Of a DNA stretch of 64,000 nucleotides, positions 1-8,096 are shown one piece after another. A program made the translations under genes and the position numbers. Where the stretch lies: assembly GCF_003351345.1 (NCBI RefSeq), contig NZ_QQTO01000019.1:868001-932000 (forward strand), read 5' to 3'. This DNA is from Allobosea caraganae (lineage in GTDB: Bacteria > Pseudomonadota > Alphaproteobacteria > Rhizobiales > Beijerinckiaceae). Every line of letters begins with the position of its first letter. Within the stretch, counting starts at the first letter, position 1. The notes under the pieces are model-generated. The model saw only the letters and a list, made by a program, of their open reading frames with translations. It did no database searches and was not told the origin of the DNA.

Positions 1-821
1 GCGCCCTGGGTCAGGCCCCCGATCAAGCGGCGTTGGACGATCAGGAAGAGGAGGGTGGCGGGCATGGCGCCGACCACGCCGCCGGCGGCGAGCAGGCCCC
101 ATTCGATCTGGTACTCGCCGATCAGCGTCTGGATCGCGACCGTGACGGTGCGGACGTTCTTGCCGCCGAGCGTCAGCGCGTAGAGGTACTCGTTCCAGGC
201 GGTGATGAAGATGTAGATGCCGGTCGAGACGATGCCGGGCATGGCGAGCGGCAGCACCACGCGCCTGAGCGCCGTAAGCCGCGAGCAGCCGTCGATCATC
301 GCGGCTTCGTCCAGGCTCTTCGGGATCGCCGCGATATAGCTCGTCAGCATCCAGACGGCGAAGGGGATCGCCACCGTGGCATTGGCGATGATCAGGCTGA
401 GATGGGTGTCGAGCAGGCCGAGCCGCCGCATCAGCACGAAGAGCGGCAGGATCAGCAGCACGACCGGGAACATGTTGACGAGCAGGAACTGCAGCATGAT
501 CGCGCGCCGCCCGGCGAAGCGAAAGCGCGACAGGGCATAGGCTGCCGTCACGGACACGCTCAGGCCGAGCAGCACGGTGCCGACGGAGATGATCAGGCTA
601 TGGCCCATATTGCCGAGGAAGGCGGTCTGCGCGAACAGCCGCGTGTAGTTGTCGAGCCGCCAGCCTGTCGGCGAGACCGAGACGCCGGTCGCAGATAGTT
701 GCTCGGACGGCGTCAGCGAGGTCAGGATCATCCAGGCGAAGGGGCCGAGCGCCAGCAGGATGATGCCGAGCACCGGCAGGTCGGTGGTGAGGATGCGGCG
801 CAGCAGCGTCGGCTTGCTCAT
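1..821 (-). CDS. ABC transporter permease, MalG type (sugar), partial at left edge
   Basis: Inner-membrane permease of a carbohydrate (CUT1) ABC importer; the C-terminus runs off the left edge. The visible 273 codons give an N-terminal membrane segment after MSKPTLLRRI, several further hydrophobic segments, and the EAA-type cytoplasmic loop (SLDEAAMIDGCSRLTALRRV) that docks on the ATPase. Only the last residues appear to be missing, since the sequence has already reached the usual MalG tail. Its ATG overlaps the stop of the upstream permease gene as ATGA, so translation is probably coupled. It is the last visible gene of the operon GntR-esterase-binding protein-MalF-MalG. Family is clear; the sugar is not readable. 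Confidence 0.9.
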   Translation of the reverse strand, partial: MSKPTLLRRILTTDLPVLGIILLALGPFAWMILTSLTPSEQLSATGVSVSPTGWRLDNYTRLFAQTAFLGNMGHSLIISVGTVLLGLSVSVTAAYALSRFRFAGRRAIMLQFLLVNMFPVVLLILPLFVLMRRLGLLDTHLSLIIANATVAIPFAVWMLTSYIAAIPKSLDEAAMIDGCSRLTALRRVVLPLAMPGIVSTGIYIFITAWNEYLYALTLGGKNVRTVTVAIQTLIGEYQIEWGLLAAGGVVGAMPATLLFLIVQRRLIGGLTQG

Positions 822-1741
822 CGTTCCACCTCCTTCATCGTGCGGGCGATGTAGAGCGCGACGAACAGGCCGAGCATGATCGTGAAGGTGACCGCGATCG
901 CCGTGCCGTAGCCGAAATCGAGGTTCTTGCGGGCGCGGATGAAGGCGTAGAGCGGCAAGGTATGGGTGGCGTAGCCCGGGCCGCCCTCGGTCATCACGAA
1001 GATGACGTCCATGGAGTTGGCGACCCAGATCACGCGCAAGAGCCCCGCCGTCGCCAGCACCGGCGCGATGCCCGGCAAGGTGATGTGGCGGAACTGGCGC
1101 CAGGTGCTGGCGCCGTCGATCGAGGCCGCCTCGTACTGGCTCTGCGGGATGCCCTGCAGTCCGGCCAGGATCATCACGGCGAAGAAGGGGAAGCCCTGCC
1201 AGGTCAGCGTGGCGATCACCGCGTAGAGCGCGATGCCGGGATCGGCGAGCCAGGGCACGGCGCTCTGGATCAGCGACAGCCGCAGCAGCAGGTCGTTGAG
1301 CACGCCGGTATTGGGGTCGTAGATCCAGCGCCACATCAGCGCGATCACCACGCTGGGCAAGGCCCAGGGGATGATGACCAGCGCGCGCGCCAGCCCGCGC
1401 CAGGGAAATTCGCGGTTGAGCAGCAGTGCCGCGACGAGGCCGAGCCCCATTTGCAGGGGCACGGTCAGGCCGATCCAGATGATCGTATGCCAGAGCGCGG
1501 TCCAGAACACCGGATCGGCATAGAGCTTGACGTAGTTGCCGAACCCGACGAAGCGGGCCGCGTTCGGCTTCCACAGCACGAGGTCGTAAAGGCTGGTGAC
1601 GACCGCCTCCAGCATCGGCACGAACACGACGATCAGCACGACCGCCAGCGCCGGCAGGAGCAGCAGATAGGGCATCAGCCGGTTCTGCCACGGCGTCGGA
1701 TAATCGCGCGCGGCGGCAAGTGACGGGTTGAGCAGCGACAT
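818..1741 (-). CDS. ABC transporter permease, MalF/UgpA type (sugar)
   Basis: Partner permease of the sugar importer, 307 residues from MSLLNPSLAA, with about six membrane segments beginning at LMPYLLLLPALAVVLIVVF. The EAA loop is visible as YEAASIDGASTWRQFRHITL. The reading frame is open 27 bases further up (MPVSLRGPD), but I chose the inner ATG because it gives the usual family N-terminus and has GAGG shortly upstream. The stop overlaps the start of the MalG-type gene. It lies about 70 bases downstream of the binding protein gene. Length and topology are ordinary for the family. Confidence 0.9.
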   Translation of the reverse strand: MSLLNPSLAAARDYPTPWQNRLMPYLLLLPALAVVLIVVFVPMLEAVVTSLYDLVLWKPNAARFVGFGNYVKLYADPVFWTALWHTIIWIGLTVPLQMGLGLVAALLLNREFPWRGLARALVIIPWALPSVVIALMWRWIYDPNTGVLNDLLLRLSLIQSAVPWLADPGIALYAVIATLTWQGFPFFAVMILAGLQGIPQSQYEAASIDGASTWRQFRHITLPGIAPVLATAGLLRVIWVANSMDVIFVMTEGGPGYATHTLPLYAFIRARKNLDFGYGTAIAVTFTIMLGLFVALYIARTMKEVER

Positions 1742-1810
1742 GTCGGGGCCTCGCAGGCTGACTGGCATGGTGACCTGGCGGACCGGATGGAGCCTTTCGG
1801 CTCCGCCGGC

Positions 1811-3013
1811 CTATTGGGCGAACAAGGTCTCCAGCTGCTTCATCATCTGGTCGGGCGTGATCTGGCCGGTCATGGCCTGCTGCATGGCGGTCTGCCAGGC
1901 GGTGTTGACGAACTCGGCCGTCGCCGTGCTCGGCGGCAGCACCGCCGCGAAGGGCAGGGACTGCACGGTGGCATCGACGAAGCGGCGCTCGTGAAGGGTC
2001 CAGTTGGCCGAGCCGCTCTTGGTCACCGTCATCTGGCCGGTGGCCTTGTTGAACTCGACGTTGTTCTTGCCCTCGGCGAGGAAGGAGATCCATTTCCAGG
2101 CGGCGTCCTTGGCCTTGGAGGCCGAGAACACGGCCAGCGATTCATCGCCATAGGAGGTCCATTGCTTGCCGTTGCAGGCCGGCACCGGCACGGCCGAGAC
2201 CTTGTCGCCCAGCGCCTTGACCAGATCGGCGGAGGAGCCGATGTGGTGGATGGTCATGGCGGTCTTGCCGGCCTTGAAGGCGGCGACGATCTCCTGGAAG
2301 CCGTCATTCGGCGCCGAGGGCGGGATCGACTTGTCGGTGCGGAACATGTCGATCAGCCAGGCATTGGCGGCGAGCGCCGTCGGCGTGGTCATGCCGCCCT
2401 TTTCGAGCTTGGCGCCCTGCGAGAAGACGAAGGCGCCCCACTGGTCCCAGCCGCCCTTGCCGCCGCGCAGGCCGAAGCCGTAGGTCGCCGGCGCCTTGGT
2501 CAGAGCCTTGGCGGCGGCGCGGAACTCGTCGCAGGTCTTGGGCGGGGTCAGGCCGGCGGCCTGGAACAGGTCGGGCCGGTAGTAGAGATAGAGCACGACA
2601 TATTGGATCGGCAGGAAGTACTGCTTGCCGTCCGGCCCCTTGTTGATCTCGACGAGGTTGTCGAGCAGGTCGGCCTTGCCGGGCCAGGCGTCGATGCGGG
2701 CGCCGATCGGCTCGAGCGCGCCCATCTCGACTAGGCGCGGCTGCGCGAACAGCTTGACCATCGCCGCATCAGGCGCGTTGCCGCCGACGAGCGAGGTGTA
2801 GAGGTTGTCGTAATAGCTGTTCCACGGCACGTTCTCGGCTTCGATCTTGATGCCGGGATTGGCCGTCTCGAAGGATTTGACCAGATCCGACATCGGGTTG
2901 GCCGGATTGTCGAAATGGTACCAGAAGCGCACGGTCTCAGCCTTGGCCGCGCCGAGCGCCAAGCCTGCCAGCAGGGCGCACGTGGCGCCCATCGTCTTCA
3001 ACAGCGTTTTCAT
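1811..3013 (-). CDS. Extracellular solute-binding protein, family 1 (sugar ABC importer)
   Basis: Periplasmic sugar-binding protein, 400 residues. A Sec signal peptide (MKTLLKTMGATCALLAGLAL, cleavage near AKA-ETVRF) precedes a mature protein starting with the FWYHFDNPANPMSDLVKSFE pattern typical of UgpB/MalE-like proteins (family 1). It has the usual two-lobe length, and no lipobox is present. It sits between the esterase gene and the two permease genes, all on the minus strand, and the matching ATPase is the divergent gene at 4881. Similarity to UgpB-type proteins would allow glycerol-3-phosphate or oligosaccharide ligands; the ligand cannot be decided from sequence. Confidence 0.92.
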   Translation of the reverse strand: MKTLLKTMGATCALLAGLALGAAKAETVRFWYHFDNPANPMSDLVKSFETANPGIKIEAENVPWNSYYDNLYTSLVGGNAPDAAMVKLFAQPRLVEMGALEPIGARIDAWPGKADLLDNLVEINKGPDGKQYFLPIQYVVLYLYYRPDLFQAAGLTPPKTCDEFRAAAKALTKAPATYGFGLRGGKGGWDQWGAFVFSQGAKLEKGGMTTPTALAANAWLIDMFRTDKSIPPSAPNDGFQEIVAAFKAGKTAMTIHHIGSSADLVKALGDKVSAVPVPACNGKQWTSYGDESLAVFSASKAKDAAWKWISFLAEGKNNVEFNKATGQMTVTKSGSANWTLHERRFVDATVQSLPFAAVLPPSTATAEFVNTAWQTAMQQAMTGQITPDQMMKQLETLFAQ

Positions 3014-3055
3014 CGTCTTCTCCCCGTCTTGTTGTTGCTTGTTGGTTGGTGTTGA

Positions 3056-4042
3056 TCAGGCGGCTCGGGTCATTGCCCTCGCTGCTGCTCCGGCGCCGGC
3101 CAGCGTCTCGCGGGCGGCGGCGAGCCCGCTCGTCATTTGCAGGAAGCCGTGGGTTACGCCCGGCACGACATGAACGGCTTGTGCTCGGCCGAGCCCGTTC
3201 AGGCGCGCCGCCAGGTTCAGCGTGTCCGAGAGCGAGGGATCGATGCCGGCTGCCGTCAGGTAGAGCGGCGGCAGGGCCAGAAGCGCGGCGTCATCCGCAT
3301 GCAGCGGCGCGGCGAGCGGGTCGCGCCGGCTGGCGAGGTCGGGCGCGTACCAGTCCCAGTAGCGCTGCATCCGGCCGCGGGTCAGGCCGGGGCCTTCGCT
3401 GAAATAGCGATAGGACGGCGTCTCGAAATCGGCGTCGTAGCCACCATAGAAAAGCAATGCGCCGGCCGGCAGAGGCCGACCCTCGCGTTGCTCGTGCAGC
3501 ATGGCGGCCACGGCCAGGTTGGCGCCGGCGGAATCGCCCGCGACCAAAATCGGCCCTGGCCTGACGCCGGTCCCGGCCGTCGCGGGGAAGAGCGCGCGCA
3601 GGCAGGCGACGCAATCGCGCAGCCCGGCGGGGAAGGGATGCTCGGGCGCAAGCCGGTAATCCGGCAGCACGACCGGCAAGCCGCTCTCGAGCGCCAGGAC
3701 GCGGGCGCAGCGCTCATGCGTCTGCGGACTGCCGAAGGCGAAGCCGCCGCCGTGACAATAGAGGATTGCACCGGGCCTGGCATTGGCGGGAACCAGGACC
3801 TTTAGCTGGCAATCGGCCGAGCCGAGCTGCGTGTCGGCCGGCACGACGACATCGTGCACGGCGGCCATGGCCGGCAGATCGCGATTCCAGCGCCGGTTGG
3901 CGGCATTGGAGAGAGCTCGCCCCTCGGCTGCCGGCAGCGTCGTCGGATCGGCCATAGGTCCATCCTCGGCCGCGACCCTCTCCAGCAGCGCGGCCAGGTC
4001 GGCGGCTACCACGCGCGAGAACTGGTCGAGCTGCCCGGTCAT
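3056..4042 (-). CDS. Alpha/beta hydrolase, hormone-sensitive-lipase (HSL) family
   Basis: Cytoplasmic esterase/lipase-type hydrolase, 328 residues. The HSL oxyanion motif HGGGFAFGS, the nucleophile elbow GDSAGANLA, an acid residue in TAAGIDPSLSD and the catalytic histidine in PGVTHGFLQ are all present in order, so the Ser-Asp-His triad is intact. The frame stays open much further upstream, but that part is antisense-like, arginine/proline-rich shadow coding over the GntR gene. The start at 4042 overlaps the GntR stop as ATGA, which fixes it. Location between a GntR regulator and a sugar importer suggests it deacylates or opens an ester/lactone of the imported sugar; that role is inference. 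Confidence 0.88.
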   Translation of the reverse strand: MTGQLDQFSRVVAADLAALLERVAAEDGPMADPTTLPAAEGRALSNAANRRWNRDLPAMAAVHDVVVPADTQLGSADCQLKVLVPANARPGAILYCHGGGFAFGSPQTHERCARVLALESGLPVVLPDYRLAPEHPFPAGLRDCVACLRALFPATAGTGVRPGPILVAGDSAGANLAVAAMLHEQREGRPLPAGALLFYGGYDADFETPSYRYFSEGPGLTRGRMQRYWDWYAPDLASRRDPLAAPLHADDAALLALPPLYLTAAGIDPSLSDTLNLAARLNGLGRAQAVHVVPGVTHGFLQMTSGLAAARETLAGAGAAARAMTRAA

Positions 4043-4728
4043 CGCCCCGCAGCTCCGAAGATGTTCGGGCCGAGATCGACGATGGTGGCGATGTGGTGCT
4101 GCAGCGTCGCGGTCGCGGCATCGACATCGCCGCGCTCGATCGCCGCGATGATCGGCAGGTGGCGTTGCGCGGTGGTGGCGAGGTCGCGTCGCCCCTCCGT
4201 CTGCGAGATCTTGAAGCGATGGTTGTGGACGAGGCAGCGATGCAGGATCGGGTCGAGCGCCGGCAGGTCGGCATCGCGAAACAGGCGGCGGTGGAAGTCG
4301 CGGTCGAAGGCGGCGAGCTTCATCTCGTTTCCCGCCGCAGCAGCCTCGGTCATGGCGCCGGCGAGGTCCATGAGGTCGCCGATCAGCGTCCGGCTCGGCT
4401 GCCTCAGCGCCCGCGCGACGCCGCTGCACTCGATCTGCTGGCGGACGCGGAACATCTCGACGGCTTCGTCGGCGGTGCAATCGGAGACGATCGTGCCGCG
4501 ATGGCCGTGGCGGTGCACCAGCCCCTCTTCCTGCAGTTGCAGCAGCGCCTCGCGGATCGTGCCCTGGCTGCAGCCGAAGCGGACGGCGAGCTCCAGTTCG
4601 AGCAGCGACGAGCGCGGTACGAGGACGCCCAGCATGATGTCGTGCTTCAGGGCCTCGAACGTCATGGTCGAGCGGGCGGGGCGCGCGACCGGGCCGCGGG
4701 GATGGCGAAGGATGAGCGCTTCGGTCAT
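4039..4728 (-). CDS. GntR-family transcriptional regulator, FCD ligand domain
   Basis: Repressor-type regulator of 229 residues. The N-terminal winged helix-turn-helix contains LAVRFGCSQGTIREALLQLQ followed by EEGLVHRHGHRGTIV. The C-terminal all-helical FCD domain carries the acidic/histidine pattern (FDRDFHRRLF, later RHLPIIAAIERGD) that binds a metal and carboxylate effector in FadR-subfamily members. I chose MTEALILRHP at 4728; the frame extends to 4824 but would then run into the palindrome at 4820. The gene heads the minus-strand importer operon and is divergent from the ATPase gene, so it probably controls both and itself through that palindrome. Confidence 0.9.
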   Translation of the reverse strand: MTEALILRHPRGPVARPARSTMTFEALKHDIMLGVLVPRSSLLELELAVRFGCSQGTIREALLQLQEEGLVHRHGHRGTIVSDCTADEAVEMFRVRQQIECSGVARALRQPSRTLIGDLMDLAGAMTEAAAAGNEMKLAAFDRDFHRRLFRDADLPALDPILHRCLVHNHRFKISQTEGRRDLATTAQRHLPIIAAIERGDVDAATATLQHHIATIVDLGPNIFGAAGR

Positions 4729-4819
4729 CGGATGTCCCTCCGGCGGCGAGCGCAGGCATCTTTGAAACACGACGGGCTTTCGACGGCCCGAACTGGATTG
4801 GTTGCGCCTGCTGGCAATT

Positions 4820-4843
4820 ATCATTATTGATATCGATAATGAT
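4820..4843. promoter_or_regulatory. 24-base near-perfect palindrome, probable GntR operator
   Basis: Arms ATCATTAT and ATAATGAT flank the centre TGATATCG; only one symmetric pair of the 24 positions fails to match. It lies in the 152-base gap between the divergent GntR (4728) and ABC ATPase (4881) starts, in a locally AT-rich patch. Position and symmetry fit the autoregulatory operator of the adjacent GntR protein; binding is inferred. Confidence 0.6.
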
Positions 4844-4880
4844 CGTCAAGGCGGCAAACGCCGATCGCCGGGAGGGACAC

Positions 4881-5951
4881 ATGGTCGCCATCAGCCTGAA
4901 CAAGGTCCGCAAGAGCTACGGCAGCCATGCCGTGATCCACGACGTCGATCTCGACATCGCCAGCGGCGAGTTCCTGGTGCTGGTCGGCCCGTCCGGCTGC
5001 GGCAAGTCCACGTTGCTGCGGATGATCGCCGGGCTGGAGGAGATCAGCGGCGGCGAGGTGAGGATCGGCGCGACGGTGGTCAACGCGCTCTCGCCGTCCG
5101 AGCGCAACATCGCCATGGTCTTCCAGGACTACGCGCTCTACCCGCACATGACCGTGACCGAGAACATGGCCTTCGGCCTCAAGATGCGGAACGAGGCCGT
5201 CGCCGAGATCGACAAGCGCGTCGCTGCCGCGGCCGACACGCTCAAGCTGCGCCCGTTGCTGGAGCGGCGGCCGAGCCAGCTCTCCGGCGGCCAGCGCCAG
5301 CGCGTCGCCATGGGCCGCGCCATCGTGCGCGACCCGCAGGCCTTCCTCTTCGACGAGCCCCTGTCCAATCTCGACGCGGCGCTGCGCATCGAGATGCGGC
5401 TCGAGATCGCCAAGCTGCACCGGCGCATGCGGGCGACGACGATCTACGTCACCCATGACCAGGTCGAGGCGATGACGCTCGCCGACAGGATCGTGGTGAT
5501 GAATAGCGGCCATATGGAGCAGGTCGGCCGGCCGCTCGACCTCTATCGCCGCCCGGCCAGCCTGTTCGTCGCCCGCTTCATCGGCAGCCCGGTGATGAAC
5601 ACGCTGCCGGTGCCCGTGGTGCGGCCGAGCGGTGGCGGGCTCGAAGTCACGCTGGGCAAGGCGCGGATCGCCGTCCCCGATGGCGCGGCGGGCCCGGAGC
5701 TGACGCTTGGCGTCAGGGCCGAAGACCTCGCCGCCTGCGCGCCGGAGCAGGCCTGGTTCTCGGGGCCGCTGGCCGTCGTCGAGCGTCTCGGCGCCCAGAC
5801 CTTCGGCTATCTCGACATCGGCGCGGAGCGGATGGTCACCGTCGAGTTTCCGCGCGGCAGCGATGTCGAGATCGGCAATATCGCCCATGTCAGCGGCGAT
5901 ACCGAAAACCTGCACTTCTTCGATCAGGAGACGGGGCTGCGCCTCAACTGA
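4881..5951 (+). CDS. ABC transporter ATP-binding protein, MalK/UgpC/MsmX type
   Basis: Cytoplasmic ATPase of the sugar importer, 356 residues. It has Walker A GPSGCGKST, the Q-loop region MVFQDYALYPHM, signature LSGGQRQRVA, Walker [12 protein letters not shown], the H-loop VTHDQVEAM, and a C-terminal TOBE/regulatory domain of about 120 residues as in MalK. The ATG at 4881 has GGGAGGGAC just upstream and gives the standard start MVAISLNKVRKSYG; the frame is open 54 bases further up, but that would overlap the operator. It is transcribed divergently from the permeases and binding protein, sharing the 152-base control region with them. Confidence 0.94.
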   Translation: MVAISLNKVRKSYGSHAVIHDVDLDIASGEFLVLVGPSGCGKSTLLRMIAGLEEISGGEVRIGATVVNALSPSERNIAMVFQDYALYPHMTVTENMAFGLKMRNEAVAEIDKRVAAAADTLKLRPLLERRPSQLSGGQRQRVAMGRAIVRDPQAFLFDEPLSNLDAALRIEMRLEIAKLHRRMRATTIYVTHDQVEAMTLADRIVVMNSGHMEQVGRPLDLYRRPASLFVARFIGSPVMNTLPVPVVRPSGGGLEVTLGKARIAVPDGAAGPELTLGVRAEDLAACAPEQAWFSGPLAVVERLGAQTFGYLDIGAERMVTVEFPRGSDVEIGNIAHVSGDTENLHFFDQETGLRLN

Positions 5952-6032
5952 TCTCCCGATTCGACCGAAGCGAAGCGGACCTCGTAAGGGCTGGCGGCAA
6001 GGTCGTGGGGTTGGAGCCCCGCACGACAGGCC

Positions 6033-6131
6033 AAGCGCCATCCCGCCCAGCTCAATTTCGGCGACGGTTTCGCCTATGCCTGCCGCGTGCCGCTGCTCCA
6101 GAAGGGGCTCAGCCGGACCGATCTGCTATGA
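6033..6131 (+). pseudogene. Remnant of a VapC (PIN-domain) toxin C-terminus
   Basis: In frame from 6033 the translation reads KRHPAQLNFGDGFAYACRVP, then LLQKGLSRTDLL and a stop at 6129-6131. VapC toxins commonly end in a pattern such as HPAxLNFGDCFAYAxAKxxG, PLLFKGDDFxxTDI. The fragment keeps the order but lacks the AKxxGE step and the acidic GDD/GND step, and no PIN-domain N-terminus or antitoxin precedes it. The frame is not open upstream. It is therefore a decayed relic in the 324-base gap between the ATPase gene and regA. The family match is from memory of the consensus. Confidence 0.65.
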
Positions 6132-6173
6132 AGAACGGATTGGATTGCTGGCCAGATCGTCTGCTTGCACCGG

Positions 6174-6279
6174 CTAGATCGCCGTGCGTCCTATCGGATG
6201 CAAAGTGGCGATCTAGACTTTTGTTATTGCATCGGATCTTTCCGAAAACCGGATTCCACTTTTCGGTCCGATGCTCTAG
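6174..6279. repeat. Intergenic palindromic repeat, copy 1 (inverted copy at 36784)
   Basis: About 106 bases beginning CTAGATCGCC and ending ATGCTCTAG. The reverse complement of 36784-36888 matches it with about eight mismatches counted by eye. The right half contains a hairpin with arms CATCGGA and TCCGATG around AAAACCGGATTCCACTTTT, a core also seen at 21592 and 29252. Its right end supplies the TAG stop of regA. Confidence 0.8.
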
Positions 6280-6809
6280 TTGACGCGGCGCTTCTCCAGC
6301 TTGCGGGCCAATGTCCGCCGGTGCATGCCGAGCCGGCGGGCCGTCTCGGAGATGTTGAAGTCGGTATCGACCAGCGTTTCGTGGATGCGCTCCCATTCGA
6401 GGTTCTTCAGCGAGGTCTGCCGCTGCGTCAGAGGCACCTCGGCATCGCCATTCGCCTTGCCGAAGGCCGCCTCGATGTCGTCGGTGTTGGAGGGCTTGGC
6501 GAGATAGTGGCAGGCGCCGAGCTTGATCGCCTCGACCGCCGTCGCGATGCTGGCGAAGCCGGTCAGCACCACGATCCTCATCTCCGGATCGCGGGCATGC
6601 AGCAGCTTGACGCATTCCAGGCCGGAGCCGCCGACCAGCTTGAGGTCGACGACGGCGTAGTGCGGCAGGCCTGAGGCGAGCTGCACCTTCAGTCCGTCGA
6701 TGCCGTCGCAGGACGACACCGCATAACCCCGCCGCTCGAACGAGCGGGCGAGCGCGCGGGCGAAGGCCGGATCGTCCTCGATGACGAGAAGCCGCCGCTC
6801 AGACTGCAT
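6276..6809 (-). CDS. regA: Redox response regulator RegA/ActR/PrrA
   Basis: Response regulator of 177 residues, the normal size for RegA/ActR. It has a receiver domain with the acidic pair in VIEDDPAF, the phospho-acceptor Asp55 in YAVVDLKLVGGSG, the threonine of VVLTGFAS and the lysine of YLAKPSN, then a short linker and a C-terminal Fis-like helix-turn-helix (FNISETARRLGMHRRTLARK). RegA family members globally control photosynthesis, respiration, nitrogen and hydrogen genes according to quinone redox state. I chose the ATG at 6809, which has GAGGG nine bases upstream; it overlaps the regB stop by 11 bases. A TTG at 6827 is the alternative. The stop codon is formed by the intergenic repeat. 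Confidence 0.93.
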   Translation of the reverse strand: MQSERRLLVIEDDPAFARALARSFERRGYAVSSCDGIDGLKVQLASGLPHYAVVDLKLVGGSGLECVKLLHARDPEMRIVVLTGFASIATAVEAIKLGACHYLAKPSNTDDIEAAFGKANGDAEVPLTQRQTSLKNLEWERIHETLVDTDFNISETARRLGMHRRTLARKLEKRRVN

Positions 6810-8079
6810 CGGCCCGTTCCCTCGCAAGCACGTTGAACGGCAGCGTCAGGGTGACCGCCGCGCCGCCTTCCGGCCGGTTGGCGGCCGCGACCGTGCCGCC
6901 CAGCTTACGCAGGACATTGACGACAAGGAACAGCCCGAGTCCGCCGCCCGGGCGCTGCTTGGTCGAGCGGTAGGGCTTGCCGAGCTCGGAGAGGATCGCG
7001 CGGTCGAAGCCTGAGCCCGCGTCGCTGACGGTGATGACGAGCCTGTCGTCGCGCCGCTCGGCATGCACGCCGATCCAGGCCGGAGAGGCCTCCAGCGCAT
7101 TGTCGAAGACATTGAAGATCACCTGCTTCAGCGCCGGATCTGAGACCATCGGCTCATTGGGGCTGAAAGCGTTGGAATAGTCGAGGGCGGAGGGCGAGCG
7201 CAGCGCCCGCCACTCCGAGACGAGGTCGTCGACGAAGGCGTGGACGCTCGTCCTGACCGGACCCTCGCCGCGCGCCTCGCCGGAGGACATCAGGATGCCG
7301 GTAACGATCGCCTTGCAGCGGTCGATCTGGGCCTGCATCTCGCCGATCTCCTCCGCAAGGTCGGGGTCGACCCGGAAGACGGGCATGCGCCGCCAGTCGT
7401 TCAGGATAACGGAGAGCGTCGCCAGGGGCGTGCCGAGCTCATGGGCGGCGCCGGAGGCGAGCAGGCCCATGCGAACGATGTGGTCCTCCTCGGCGGCGCG
7501 CTGGCGCAGGTCGGCGAGATGCCCGTCGCGGATGCGCAGGTTGCGGCTGATGCGCTGGATGAAGAAGGCCAGCAGGCTCGCCGCCAGCACGAAGCAGACG
7601 AACATGCCCTTGATGTGCAGGCCGAAGAGATCGCCGGTGTGCGCGTCAGGCAGTTCGATCTCGCGATAGATGTTGATCAACCCGACGAAGCAGCTGCTGG
7701 CGATGACGACCAGAAGCCAGGTCGACCAGGCTTCGAGCAAGACCGCCCCGAGCGCGACCTGCAGCAGGTAGAGCGCGATGAACGGGTTGGTGGCGCCGCC
7801 GCTGAGATAGAGCTGGATGGTCAGGCCGGTCACGTCGAGCAGAAGCTCGACGAAGAGCTCGGTATTGCTGATCCCGTCATGGCCGCGATGCCTGAGCAGG
7901 CTGACGATGTTGAGCAGCACGAGGCCGCCGATGACCAGCGCCATCTGCTGAAGCGGCAGGGCGATGCCGAACCAGTGCTCCGCGACGAGGATCGTCAGCA
8001 CCTGTCCGCCGACCGCGAGCCAGCGCAGCTGGATCAGCAGAAGCAGGTTCTTCCGATTGGTGGTGTCCTGGACGGTAAT
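6799..8079 (-). CDS. regB: Redox sensor histidine kinase RegB/ActS/PrrB, probable ATT start
   Basis: Membrane-bound redox sensor kinase, about 426 residues. It has about six N-terminal membrane segments, the ubiquinone-binding heptapeptide GGATNPF (family consensus GGxxNPF), the H-box LLASGAAHELGTPLATLS with the phospho-accepting histidine, a cysteine in QIDRCKAIVTG where RegB carries its redox-active Cys, then the N-box NVFDNALEAS and G-boxes DAGSGFD and GGGLGLFLV. The first GTG (8001) would cut off the conserved NRKNLLLLIQLRWLAVGGQ segment. The open frame upstream has no ATG, GTG or TTG, but an ATT at 8077-8079 follows AGGAG by seven bases. It is co-transcribed with the cyo genes and regA. 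Confidence 0.9.
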   Translation of the reverse strand: MTVQDTTNRKNLLLLIQLRWLAVGGQVLTILVAEHWFGIALPLQQMALVIGGLVLLNIVSLLRHRGHDGISNTELFVELLLDVTGLTIQLYLSGGATNPFIALYLLQVALGAVLLEAWSTWLLVVIASSCFVGLINIYREIELPDAHTGDLFGLHIKGMFVCFVLAASLLAFFIQRISRNLRIRDGHLADLRQRAAEEDHIVRMGLLASGAAHELGTPLATLSVILNDWRRMPVFRVDPDLAEEIGEMQAQIDRCKAIVTGILMSSGEARGEGPVRTSVHAFVDDLVSEWRALRSPSALDYSNAFSPNEPMVSDPALKQVIFNVFDNALEASPAWIGVHAERRDDRLVITVSDAGSGFDRAILSELGKPYRSTKQRPGGGLGLFLVVNVLRKLGGTVAAANRPEGGAAVTLTLPFNVLARERADAV

Positions 8080-8096
8080 CGCCGCGCTCCTGAGAT

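Noticed and set aside
3056..4912. 618-codon frame that looks like a fusion of an unknown domain to the HSL hydrolase
   Set aside because: The N-terminal half is out-of-frame shadow of the GntR gene (Arg/Pro-rich); the ATGA overlap at 4039-4042 gives the real hydrolase start.
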